This document shows positions 17,056 to 24,969 of a stretch of DNA of 64,000 nucleotides, piece after piece. Within the stretch, counting starts at the first letter, position 1; each line of letters begins with the position of its first letter. The notes beneath the pieces were generated by a model. The model was not told the origin of the DNA. It was given only the letters and a program-made list of their open reading frames with translations, and made no database searches. Location of the stretch: NCBI RefSeq assembly GCF_002025255.2, contig NZ_CP054587.1:744001-808000 (forward strand). The letters run 5' to 3'. The translations under genes and the position numbers were made by a program. This DNA comes from Halolamina sp. CBA1230 (GTDB lineage: Archaea; Halobacteriota; Halobacteria; Halobacteriales; Haloferacaceae).

Positions 17056-18129
17056 TCAGTCCGCGCTGGTCGGCTGCTGGTGGAACGGCGCGCTGGCGAT
17101 CCGCTCGCGGAACGAGGGGAGCGCGTCCCGCCCCTTCGAACTCATCGCGCTCACGACCGCGAACACCTCCTTCCGGGACACCTTCACGCCGCGCTCGGTC
17201 AGCACGTCCTCGGGGTGTTCGCGCACCTCGCGGAGCGTCCCAACCGCGAGCAGGAACGGCACCGCCCACGCTTCGAGCGTGTTCCCGTCCCGGAGCGGGA
17301 CGTGCTGGAGGTACGTGCCCGCGTCGTCGAGATAGGACCGCGCGAGGTCGGTGGTGCGCCGGACGACCGAGGTGGCGCCCTCGCGTTTCGCGGGGTCGAG
17401 CACTTCGTCCTGCCCGACGCCCTCCTCGGCCAGCCACTCGGCGGGGAGGTAGACGTTGTTCTCCTCGTCGTAGTCGTCGTACACGTCCTTCGAGACGTTG
17501 ACCAGCTGGAGCAGCAGCCCGAACTCCTCGGCGGTCTCGTAGAGGGTCCGCTCGCGCTCGGCGTCGATATCCCCACGGGTGACGAGGTTCGTGATGAGGT
17601 TCCCGACCGTGCCCGCGGCGTAGTAGCAGTACTCCTCGAGTTCGCGCTTGTCGTCGATGCGGAGGCCGCCGTCGTCGGCGTAGCGCTCGACGAACTCGGC
17701 CATCCCGTCGACCATCTCCCGGACCGGCGGCGTGATCGCCTCCCGCACGTCGGCGGGCAGCGCCTCGAACGTGGCGACGATGCGGGGCGCGCTCGCGACG
17801 ACCGCCCAGTCGGCGTTCCGTTCGTCCGCCGCGGGCAGCCACTCCTCGACGTCGGCGGCGAACGCCTCGATCTCGGTGTCGTCGGTCGGATCGAGCACCG
17901 CGTCGTACGTCCGGAGGAGGGCTGCCTGCTCGGCCGGCGGGATGTGGGAGGCGTCCTCCACGGTGTCGGCGACCCGACAGAGGAGATAGCCCAGACAGAT
18001 GTACGAGTCCATCGGCTCCTCGAGCACGTCGACGGTGAGGGCGAACGTGCGGGAGACGTCTTGGACGGCCTCGTGACACCACGCGAGGTCTTCTGACGGA
18101 ACGTCGGCGAGGGGGTCGGGTCCGGGCAT
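17056..18129 (-). CDS. Squalene synthase-type enzyme (squalene/phytoene synthase family)
   Basis: A 357-residue prenyl-diphosphate head-to-head condensing enzyme. The first Asp-rich motif is RVADTVEDA at about 52-60, after VSRTFALTVDVL, which is closer to squalene synthase (FDFT1/ERG9) than to CrtB phytoene synthase. The second motif is LVNVSKDVYDDYDEEN at about 218-232. Two farnesyl diphosphates would be joined to squalene, a membrane lipid and precursor found in haloarchaea. A TATA-like CTTTTAAC on this strand lies at 18158-18165, and a perfect palindrome is just upstream. Phytoene synthase is the less likely alternative. Confidence 0.85.
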   Translation of the reverse strand: MPGPDPLADVPSEDLAWCHEAVQDVSRTFALTVDVLEEPMDSYICLGYLLCRVADTVEDASHIPPAEQAALLRTYDAVLDPTDDTEIEAFAADVEEWLPAADERNADWAVVASAPRIVATFEALPADVREAITPPVREMVDGMAEFVERYADDGGLRIDDKRELEEYCYYAAGTVGNLITNLVTRGDIDAERERTLYETAEEFGLLLQLVNVSKDVYDDYDEENNVYLPAEWLAEEGVGQDEVLDPAKREGATSVVRRTTDLARSYLDDAGTYLQHVPLRDGNTLEAWAVPFLLAVGTLREVREHPEDVLTERGVKVSRKEVFAVVSAMSSKGRDALPSFRERIASAPFHQQPTSAD

Positions 18130-18156
18130 TCGGTTTGGGGACCCTATGTGCAGCGG

Positions 18157-18168
18157 CGTTAAAAGTCT
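18157..18168 (-). promoter_or_regulatory. TATA-like box of the squalene synthase gene
   Basis: On the minus strand the sequence reads ACTTTTAACG about 30-40 bp before the start codon at 18129. It is the only AT-rich patch in the divergent gap on that side. Confidence 0.45.
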
Positions 18169-18176
18169 CTCCCAAG

Positions 18177-18190
18177 CGGTTCGCGAACCG
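18177..18190. promoter_or_regulatory. Perfect 14-bp palindrome in a divergent promoter gap
   Basis: CGGTTCGCGAACCG is a perfect inverted repeat. It lies about 10 bp upstream of the squalene synthase TATA-like box and 75 bp before the divergent acyl-CoA dehydrogenase gene. Size and place suit a dimeric regulator's operator. No binding protein can be named. Confidence 0.5.
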
Positions 18191-18264
18191 TCGTTTTCCG
18201 ACCGTTCGGGCGGGGTCAGGACGGGGTAGTAAACCCTAAGCCCGCGCCGAAAGGAGACGCAGGT

Positions 18265-19407
18265 ATGGAGTTCAGTCTGGACGCCGAGCAGCGCCAGATC
18301 CGCGACACCGTCGCCGAGTTCGTCGACGAGGAGGTCGTCCCGCGGGCCTCGGAGATCGACAAGGAGGACGAACACCCCGCAGATCTGGTCGACCAGATGG
18401 CCGACCTCGGGCTGATGGGGATGCCGTTCCCCGTCGAGTACGGCGGCGCGGGTCTCGACTACCACAGCTACGCCATCGGGATCGAGGAGATCTCCCGAGG
18501 GTCGGGCGGGCTCGGCACCGTCGTCGCCGCCCACACGTCGCTCGCGGGCAACATGCTGTACGAGTTCGGCGACGAACATCAGAAGGAGGAGTACCTCACG
18601 CCGCTCGCGGCGGGGGAGGATCTCGGCGCGTTCGCGCTCTCGGAGGCCGGCGCGGGCAGCGACGTCCCCGCGATGAACACCACTGCTGAAAAGCAGGGCG
18701 ACGAGTACGTCCTCAACGGCGGGAAGCTCTGGACCTCCAACGGCTCGGTCGCGGACACGGTGACGGTGTTCGCCAAGACCGACCCCGACGCGGGCAACAA
18801 GGGGATCAGCTCCTTCGTCGTCCGGCCCGAGAGCGACGACGGGTTCATCGTCGAGAACACGGAGGAGAAGCTCGGCGACAAAGGGTGTGAAACCGCCGAA
18901 CTGCGGTTCGACGACCTTCGGCTCTCCGAGGACCGACTGATCGGCGACGAGGGCGAAGGGTTCGTCCAGGCGCTGAAGACGCTCAACGGCGGGCGGATCT
19001 CCATCGCCGCCCGCGGGGTCGGGATCGCCCGCGCGGCGAAGGAGGCCGCAGTCGAGTACGCCACCGACCGCGAGCAGTTCGACCAGCCCATCGCGGAGTT
19101 CCAGGCGATCCAGCACAAGCTCGCCGACATGGACACGAAGGTGCAGTCGGCGAAGCTGCTGATGCACAAGGCCGCGGACCTGAAGATGCGCGACGAGGAG
19201 TACATCAAGGAGGCCGCACAGGCGAAGCTCAAGGCCAGCGAGGTCTCCCGTGAGGTCGCCAACGAGGCGATCCAGGTCCACGGCGGCTACGGCTACACGA
19301 AGGATTTCCCCGTCGAGCGCTACTACCGCGACGCGAAGCTGAACGAGATCTACGAGGGCACCAGCGAGGTGCTGCGGAACACGATCGCCCAGCAGCTCTT
19401 GGACTGA
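18265..19407 (+). CDS. Acyl-CoA dehydrogenase
   Basis: A 380-residue flavoprotein of the short/medium-chain acyl-CoA dehydrogenase family, which introduces the alpha-beta double bond in fatty or branched acyl-CoA and passes electrons to ETF. Signatures: AFALSEAGAGSD at about 128-139, the REQFDQPIAEFQ segment, and NEIYEGTSEVLR near 360-371, whose Glu is the catalytic base. The ATG is preceded by an AAGGAGA ribosome-binding site about 9 bp upstream, so this mRNA is probably not leaderless. The chain length preferred cannot be told. Confidence 0.93.
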   Translation: MEFSLDAEQRQIRDTVAEFVDEEVVPRASEIDKEDEHPADLVDQMADLGLMGMPFPVEYGGAGLDYHSYAIGIEEISRGSGGLGTVVAAHTSLAGNMLYEFGDEHQKEEYLTPLAAGEDLGAFALSEAGAGSDVPAMNTTAEKQGDEYVLNGGKLWTSNGSVADTVTVFAKTDPDAGNKGISSFVVRPESDDGFIVENTEEKLGDKGCETAELRFDDLRLSEDRLIGDEGEGFVQALKTLNGGRISIAARGVGIARAAKEAAVEYATDREQFDQPIAEFQAIQHKLADMDTKVQSAKLLMHKAADLKMRDEEYIKEAAQAKLKASEVSREVANEAIQVHGGYGYTKDFPVERYYRDAKLNEIYEGTSEVLRNTIAQQLLD

Positions 19408-19437
19408 GCCGACCCCCCGGCTGACCGAACTAGGCGC

Positions 19438-21117
19438 TCACTCCCGTGAGTCGCTCCTCGACGCCAGCCGGAGGCGAACCCCGATTCGCGAGCCGTCGGG
19501 GGTCGTCCGCGAGACGAGGTCGCCGTTCGACCGCTTGACGATCCAGTGGACCAGCCAGAGGCCGATGCCGGAGCCGTGGCTCAGATCCGTCTCCTCCTCG
19601 GCGTCGAGCACCTGGAGTTCGAGCTGGGGGATACCGGGCCCGTCGTCCTCGACGAACAGCGTCACCCACTCGTCCTCGACCGACGCGTAGATGTCGACGG
19701 TCGCTCGGTCGGTTCGGTCGTTGTGGACGATCGCGTTCTCGACGAGCTCCCGGATCGCGAGATCGAGCTTCGGGTGAGCGGTGACCCACACGGCCGGCAC
19801 GTCGACGGAAATCGACGAAGGCGTCCCCTCGGGTTCGAGGCTGGCGACGGCGTTGTCGACGGCCTGATCGAGCGAGAGCGGCTCGACCTGTTCGTCGGTG
19901 AACAGCTGTCCGACGTCTTTCGTCTTTCGCGTGGTCGCGATGAGCTCCTCGGCCGACGAACGGATGAAGCTGGCGTACTCCTCGGTGTCGCCGTCGGCGT
20001 CGGACTGGATCAGTTCCGCGTAGCCGGCGATGACGTTCAGTCGGTTGCGGAAGTTGTGTCGGAAGATGCGGCTGATGACCTCCTTGAACAGCTCCAGGTC
20101 CTGCTGGCGGTTCGTTATCGCAGTCACGTCGGTCAGGACGACGACGCGCCCCTGCGTCCCCCGGTAGTGTGTCACCGGCGATTCCTTGACCGAGTAGTAC
20201 CGAACCTCGCCATCGCGTCTGATCGAGACGATGCCCGGGTCGGCATCGATCTCCGTCTCGCGGTGCGCTCGAAGCACCGAGGAGAGCTCCTCGGAGACGA
20301 CGTCCGGACCGAGGAGGTCGGTCGCCTTTCGGTTCGCGTCCAACACCTTCCCGTCCGAACTGGCGATGAGGATGGCGTCTTCCACCTGTTCGAACGCCTG
20401 CTCACGGGCGATCGTCGCCGTCTTCAGGAACCCGTGTTGCTGTGTCGAGACCGCGAACGCGAGCCCCGAAAGGGAGAACACCATGGGAGTGGGGTAGAAG
20501 TAGACCGGGACGAACCCGGCCACCTTCACCAGGGTCGCGAGGGCGAGCATCGTGAACACGAACAGGAGATACACGACCTGTCTCCGACGAGTACCCGTGG
20601 TTCGGATCGCCTCGCCGAGCAGCATCCCGGTCGCAAGGCTGACGAGGAGGTAGCCGTACACCTTGACGACGAGCACTTTGACTGGGCCGCCGAACTGCGG
20701 GTAGTGGAGGATTCCCGCGGCGTCGACGTAGTACGCCTGGGTGTAGATCAGGTTCTGCGGGTTCCACCACGAGAGCACGAACAGCACAGCGACTGGAAGG
20801 AAGAGGCCGACGACGAGCGAGCGACGTGGGGGCTTCGTCCCGACGTACTCGTAGACGAAGAGGAACATCGCCACAGACGTCGTGGGGATGACCGCCCAGA
20901 AGACGTTCGCCAGCGCCAGCGTCGCTTCGGGCGATCGAAGGAGCGTGAACGTGCCGACTAACAGCGCCCAGACGCCTCCAAGCACCATTGTCACGACGAA
21001 CCAGAGCACGCCGGGTTTGTGCCGGTCGTCGAAGAGGAGCAGGACAACGAGTACCGCCGGACCGACACCCAGAAACGTGAGGACCGCGGCCACGGTCGGT
21101 GGGAGCCACGGCGCCAT
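19438..21117 (-). CDS. Sensor histidine kinase with 7TM sensor and PAS domain
   Basis: 559 residues. Seven hydrophobic helices fill residues 5 to about 225 (the 7TM N-terminal domain common in haloarchaeal kinases). A PAS domain follows at about 235-345 (DAILIASSDGKVLDANRKATDLLG). The phosphoacceptor is H354 in RIFRHNFRNRLNVI, the haloarchaeal type of H-box. The ATPase has the N box ENAIVHND near 458, the G1 box DDGPGIP near 487 and a late GSGIGLWLV. No response regulator is adjacent; the closest is the HalX regulator at 29874. The signal is unknown. Confidence 0.9.
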   Translation of the reverse strand: MAPWLPPTVAAVLTFLGVGPAVLVVLLLFDDRHKPGVLWFVVTMVLGGVWALLVGTFTLLRSPEATLALANVFWAVIPTTSVAMFLFVYEYVGTKPPRRSLVVGLFLPVAVLFVLSWWNPQNLIYTQAYYVDAAGILHYPQFGGPVKVLVVKVYGYLLVSLATGMLLGEAIRTTGTRRRQVVYLLFVFTMLALATLVKVAGFVPVYFYPTPMVFSLSGLAFAVSTQQHGFLKTATIAREQAFEQVEDAILIASSDGKVLDANRKATDLLGPDVVSEELSSVLRAHRETEIDADPGIVSIRRDGEVRYYSVKESPVTHYRGTQGRVVVLTDVTAITNRQQDLELFKEVISRIFRHNFRNRLNVIAGYAELIQSDADGDTEEYASFIRSSAEELIATTRKTKDVGQLFTDEQVEPLSLDQAVDNAVASLEPEGTPSSISVDVPAVWVTAHPKLDLAIRELVENAIVHNDRTDRATVDIYASVEDEWVTLFVEDDGPGIPQLELQVLDAEEETDLSHGSGIGLWLVHWIVKRSNGDLVSRTTPDGSRIGVRLRLASRSDSRE

Positions 21118-21187
21118 TGTCCCACCATTGTGCTACCGGTGTGTTAACGGTACGTGTCTCCGGCCCGCCGATCCGGCAGTCAGGGGA

Positions 21188-22018
21188 TCAGCCGGCCGTT
21201 CTCGCGGCCGCTGTGAGCCACCGAAACCCGGACAGGTACGCGAAGTAACAGCCGAGCAGGACGACGACGCCTGGCCCCCCGACTACCCAGAAGAACCCGG
21301 CTCCGGAGGCTTTCGCCCCGACGGCGAACAGCCGGGTTCGGGTGGCGCCGAGCCGGCTCGCGAGCGTCCCGTGGTCGACCTGCTCGTCACCTGTGACGTC
21401 GGCGACGTTCCGTGACTCCACCCCGGCGAAGACGACGAGCGTCCACGCGAGGAACGCGACCCCCACCGAAGCGGAGAGCGCGACATCGCCGACAGCGACG
21501 ACGGTGGCGACGATCAGCGACGACCAGGTGACCGCGACGGTGAGAGAGTCGAGCACTGGCACCGTCTTCAGTTGGAGATAGACGACCAACACCACGAACG
21601 GGAGATGTGCGACTGCCAAAGCGACCAGCCCATCGGGCCGATGCAGAGGGAGTGAGGCGACGAGCAGGCCCTCGTAGGCGACCACCGCGACCAACTCTGT
21701 CGCCCGAAGCGGGCCGTCGTATCGCGTCACCAGCCGGCTCCGAGTCGGGTGGTTCAGCCAGTCGTCGTCGGAGACGGCTCGTCGGTCCCTGACGTAGACG
21801 GCGTAGACCACGAACGCCGGCAGGTAGAGCCCCCAGCCGAGCGCCTCGAGGGAGACGCCAAGCGCTATCGCTGTCACCGCCACCATCAGCACAGAGGCGA
21901 CCGCGAGCCAGATGCTCAGCGTCAGGAAGAGTCGAAGCGCGTCCCAGAAAATGGTAGCCACGCCCCTGCGCTCTTTACCGACCGGCTGGGCCGACGAGGG
22001 AAGTCGTTCGGGCGGCAT
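21188..22018 (-). CDS. UbiA-like prenyltransferase-family membrane protein with degenerate motifs
   Basis: 276 residues with about eight hydrophobic helices. The layout resembles UbiA prenyltransferases. The second Asp-rich region is recognisable as ESRNVADVTGDEQVDHGTLASRLG near residue 205, but its first acidic residue is Glu followed by Asn. The first region is the unusual YVRDRRAVSDDDWLN near 75 instead of NDxxDxxxD. It may therefore bind a different lipid or be inactive. An alternative GTG start at 21961 would remove 19 hydrophilic residues. Confidence 0.6.
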   Translation of the reverse strand: MPPERLPSSAQPVGKERRGVATIFWDALRLFLTLSIWLAVASVLMVAVTAIALGVSLEALGWGLYLPAFVVYAVYVRDRRAVSDDDWLNHPTRSRLVTRYDGPLRATELVAVVAYEGLLVASLPLHRPDGLVALAVAHLPFVVLVVYLQLKTVPVLDSLTVAVTWSSLIVATVVAVGDVALSASVGVAFLAWTLVVFAGVESRNVADVTGDEQVDHGTLASRLGATRTRLFAVGAKASGAGFFWVVGGPGVVVLLGCYFAYLSGFRWLTAAARTAG

Positions 22019-22136
22019 TCGACTACTGGGTGAAAAGTGGGCCGGCTACCCCCGGCGCCGGTCCCGCCGATCCCGAACAGTTCGTGTCGAAACCGGTAAT
22101 GATGTACGTTCGGTTGTCAGTCAATTCGGTCATAAG

Positions 22137-22178
22137 TTCTAATTAGAAACACTATCCCTTGAAACGATGGGCCCATCG
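22137..22178. promoter_or_regulatory. Two perfect palindromes in the gap after mscS
   Basis: TTCTAATTAGAA (22137-22148) and CGATGGGCCCATCG (22165-22178) are perfect inverted repeats of 12 and 14 bp, 16 bp apart. They lie in the 221-bp gap between the mscS stop and the start of the UbiA-like gene, both transcribed leftward. The first is strikingly AT-rich for this genome. They could be operators for the downstream gene or part of the mscS terminator. Confidence 0.45.
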
Positions 22179-22239
22179 CGGCGTCGTGCGACCAACTCCC
22201 ACGAGTGCAACTGGGTGGCTCGCCGGACGCCACGGTGGC

Positions 22240-23157
22240 TCAGTTCTCGACGAACTCCGGCGGCAGTTCGATCCCGCCGGAGAGTTCGCGCTGCGGGAAC
22301 GGGATCTCGATGCCCGCCTCGTCGAAGCGCTGCTTGACGTTCTTGACGTACTCCGAACGGATCTTCACGAAGTCCGCCCGCGAGGGGTTGTCGATCCAGA
22401 TGCGCGAGCGCAGGCCGACGTAGGAGTCCGCGAGTTCGGTCAGCCGGACGCTCGGTGCCGGATCCGTGAGGATGTCGGGGTGGCGCTCGGCCTCGTCGAC
22501 GATGATGTCCGTCGCCTCCTCGACGTCGTCCTCGTAGCCGATCCCGAACGTGAACTGCAGGCGCAGCGTGTCCTTCGCGACGGGGTTTTTGATCACGCCG
22601 CTCGTGAGCTGGGAGTTCGGCACGGTGAGCAGTTCGTTGTCGAACGTCCGCACGCGGGTGACGCGGAACGAGATGTCCTCGACGATGCCGGAGTTGCCGT
22701 CCCACTCGATCCAGTCGCCGATGCGGAACGGGCGGTCGGTGTAGATGAACAGGCCGGCGACGAAGTTCGCGATCACGTCCTGCATCGCGAACCCGATCGC
22801 CAGCGTCGCCGCCGCGGCGACGGTCGCGAGCGACTGGAGGAAGTCGCCGAAGCCGGCGAAGCCGAAGGCGACGGCGACCCCGACGAACACGATCAGCACC
22901 GACGAGAGCTTCCGGATCGGCCGGCGGGCGTGCTCCTCGAGACCGCGATTGTCCAGCACGCGGTCGAGCAGCGGAACGACCGTCGCCTTCCCGACCAGGT
23001 ACACTGCCGCGAAGACGACGACGAACACCACCGCGGCGCCGATGGCGTTGGCCAGCACGGTCGGGAGGAACTGTTCGAGAAACGCGGCGACGACCTGGTT
23101 CGGGTCGGCAGCCGCGCCGCCCTGGGCGGGCGCCGGCGTCGACTGCTGCAGTAGCAT
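22240..23157 (-). CDS. mscS: MscS-family mechanosensitive channel
   Basis: 305 residues. Three hydrophobic helices at about 30-55, 80-105 and 108-140 lead into the conserved pore and beta domain (AIGFAMQDVIANFVAGLFIY, then DRPFRIGDWIEWDGNSGIVEDISFRVT). A mixed cytoplasmic domain closes the protein. It would release solutes on hypo-osmotic shock, which is relevant in a halophile. The start is fixed by a one-base overlap (TGATG) with the YhbY gene, giving a three-gene unit rnp4-yhbY-mscS. Confidence 0.92.
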   Translation of the reverse strand: MLLQQSTPAPAQGGAAADPNQVVAAFLEQFLPTVLANAIGAAVVFVVVFAAVYLVGKATVVPLLDRVLDNRGLEEHARRPIRKLSSVLIVFVGVAVAFGFAGFGDFLQSLATVAAAATLAIGFAMQDVIANFVAGLFIYTDRPFRIGDWIEWDGNSGIVEDISFRVTRVRTFDNELLTVPNSQLTSGVIKNPVAKDTLRLQFTFGIGYEDDVEEATDIIVDEAERHPDILTDPAPSVRLTELADSYVGLRSRIWIDNPSRADFVKIRSEYVKNVKQRFDEAGIEIPFPQRELSGGIELPPEFVEN

Positions 23158-23399
23158 CAGTGGAACACCGCCGTGTGCCCGCGCGTGTCGACGACCTCGG
23201 CGTCGACACGGTCGGCGAGTTCGGCCGCCAAGGTCTCCGTATCGTCGGTGCCCCGCGCCGAGCGCAGGAACTTCGCCTTCACCAGCTTCTCGTTGTCCAG
23301 CTGGTCGGAAAGCTCGTCGACGACGGCGTCGATCCCGTTTTTCCCCACCCACACGGTCACGTCGAGGTCGTGAGCCTGCTTACGCAAATCCTCAGACAT
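23157..23399 (-). CDS. YhbY/CRM-domain RNA-binding protein
   Basis: 80 residues forming one CRM (CRS1-YhbY) domain. The VWVGKNGID loop is the archaeal form of the family's GxxG RNA-binding loop, and the KVKFL-type strand (LVKAKFL) follows. Bacterial YhbY associates with pre-50S ribosomal particles. The neighbouring RNase P gene supports a role in RNA processing. Overlaps the mscS start by one base. Confidence 0.85.
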   Translation of the reverse strand: MSEDLRKQAHDLDVTVWVGKNGIDAVVDELSDQLDNEKLVKAKFLRSARGTDDTETLAAELADRVDAEVVDTRGHTAVFH

Positions 23400-23493
23400 T
23401 CTTGTCGGGACGACTCACCGAGGAAGCTTTGAAGCTTCGGTATCGGGAGCCTCGGCTTCCTCCAACGGCTTCAGCCGTGCTCTTCCGCGTGCG

Positions 23494-23778
23494 TCAGTCC
23501 GCGTACGGGTAGCGAGCGGTCGCGCCACAGTCACACCGGCGGATCACGCGACCCCGCTGGAGCCGGACGCGGACGTTCACTCCCGGGCGCTGGAACACGT
23601 CACAGTCGTCGCAGGCCGACCGCGCGAACTTGCGAGGCAGGGAGAGCCGGTGGCGCTCGGCCAGCCGCCGAGCCAGCCGGACGTACTCCCGCGAGCGGTC
23701 GAACTCTCCCGCGGTCGTGGCCGCCTCGGCCAGCCCGGCGAGGCGGTCGATCCGCTCGGCGGCGATCTCGGCGCTCAT
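23494..23778 (-). CDS. rnp4: Ribonuclease P protein component 4
   Basis: 94 residues. N-terminal helices (ERIDRLAGLAEAA, REYVRLARRLAERHRL) are followed by a zinc ribbon with CDDC at about 55-58 and CDC near 82-84, as in archaeal Rnp4/Rpr2 (human Rpp21). With Rnp1-3 it assists the RNase P RNA that trims the 5' end of tRNA precursors. Next downstream is yhbY, 94 bp away. Confidence 0.9.
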   Translation of the reverse strand: MSAEIAAERIDRLAGLAEAATTAGEFDRSREYVRLARRLAERHRLSLPRKFARSACDDCDVFQRPGVNVRVRLQRGRVIRRCDCGATARYPYAD

Positions 23779-23876
23779 CGCTCGTCCGAATCGAGTCGGG
23801 CGCCGGGGTTATCGTTTTCGGGGCAACGCGCGCAGGTCGGAACGTTGATGGATCCGACCTTCGAACGACGACGAAA

Positions 23877-24944
23877 GTGCGCGTCCTCGACTACCTCGAA
23901 CAGGAAGATCGGATCCGCGGCGGCATCGTCACCGCCACTCGCCAGCAGCGGACGGCGCTCGCCGGCGCGGGCGTCGACGTGGTCGAGTCGCCGTGGGTCG
24001 GCGACGGCCCCGTCGACGCCGCGAGATCGCGTCTGACCGGCGGACGGGCGTTCAGGGAGTACGACGTGGCCCACTGCAACGTCGTCGGCCCGGGGAGCGT
24101 CGCCGTCGCCCGCCACGCCAAGCGCAACGACATCCCGCTGGTCCTGCACGCCCACGTGACCGCGGAGGACTTCGGGGAGTCGTTCCGGTTCACCGACCGT
24201 CTCGCGCCCGCGCTGCGCCCGTACCTGCGGTGGTTCTACTCGCAGGCGGATCTGGTGCTCTGCCCCAGCGAGTACACGAAGGGCGTGCTCCGGGAGTACC
24301 CCGTTCCGACGCCGATCGAACCCATCACGAACGGCGTCGACATCGACTCCATGGAGGGGTTCGAGGACCTTCGTGAGGAGACCCGCGAACGGTTCGACCT
24401 CGAGGGGATGGTGGTGTTCTGTGTCGGCGAAGTGTTCGAGCGCAAGGGGCTGACGACGTTCTGCGAGGTAGCGAAGGCGACCGAGTACGACTTCGCGTGG
24501 TTCGGCCACTACGAGGAGGGCGCCGCCGCCGGCGAGGCGACGCGGTACTGGACGAACAACCCACCCGAGAACGTCACGTTCACCGGCTGGATGGACGACA
24601 AACGAGCCGCGTTCGGCGCCGGCGACGTCTACCTGTTCCCGACCAAAGACGAGAACCAGGGGATCGCGGCGCTGGAGGCGATGGTCTGCGGGAAGGCGGT
24701 CGTGCTCCGGGATATCCCGGTGTTCGAGGAGTTCTTCACCGACGGCGAGGACTGCCTGAAGTGTGAGACCGAGGCTGAGTTCGTCGACGCGCTCCGCCGC
24801 CTCGACGAGAACCCCGACCTCCGGGATCGCCTGGGCGAGAACGCCCGCGAGACGGCTGCCGAACACTCCCTCGACCGCGTGGGCGAACGGTTAGTCGAGC
24901 AGTACGAACGCCTGCTGGGGGAGAGCCATTCCGGAACCCCTTAA
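23877..24944 (+). CDS. GT4-family glycosyltransferase
   Basis: 355 residues starting at GTG 23877. It has a two-domain GT-B fold, with ITNGVDIDSMEGF at the domain joint near residue 150 and the nucleotide-sugar-binding KDENQGIAALEAMVCGKAVV near 265, containing an E-x7-E pair. The acceptor is unknown. A second GT4 gene follows 25 bp downstream, so the two probably build successive linkages of one glycolipid or glycan. The N-terminal GG loop is RIRGGIVTA. An ATG start is not available near the first strand. Confidence 0.88.
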   Translation: MRVLDYLEQEDRIRGGIVTATRQQRTALAGAGVDVVESPWVGDGPVDAARSRLTGGRAFREYDVAHCNVVGPGSVAVARHAKRNDIPLVLHAHVTAEDFGESFRFTDRLAPALRPYLRWFYSQADLVLCPSEYTKGVLREYPVPTPIEPITNGVDIDSMEGFEDLREETRERFDLEGMVVFCVGEVFERKGLTTFCEVAKATEYDFAWFGHYEEGAAAGEATRYWTNNPPENVTFTGWMDDKRAAFGAGDVYLFPTKDENQGIAALEAMVCGKAVVLRDIPVFEEFFTDGEDCLKCETEAEFVDALRRLDENPDLRDRLGENARETAAEHSLDRVGERLVEQYERLLGESHSGTP

Positions 24945-24969
24945 CCGCGCCTCGGACAAGCGCCCGCGC

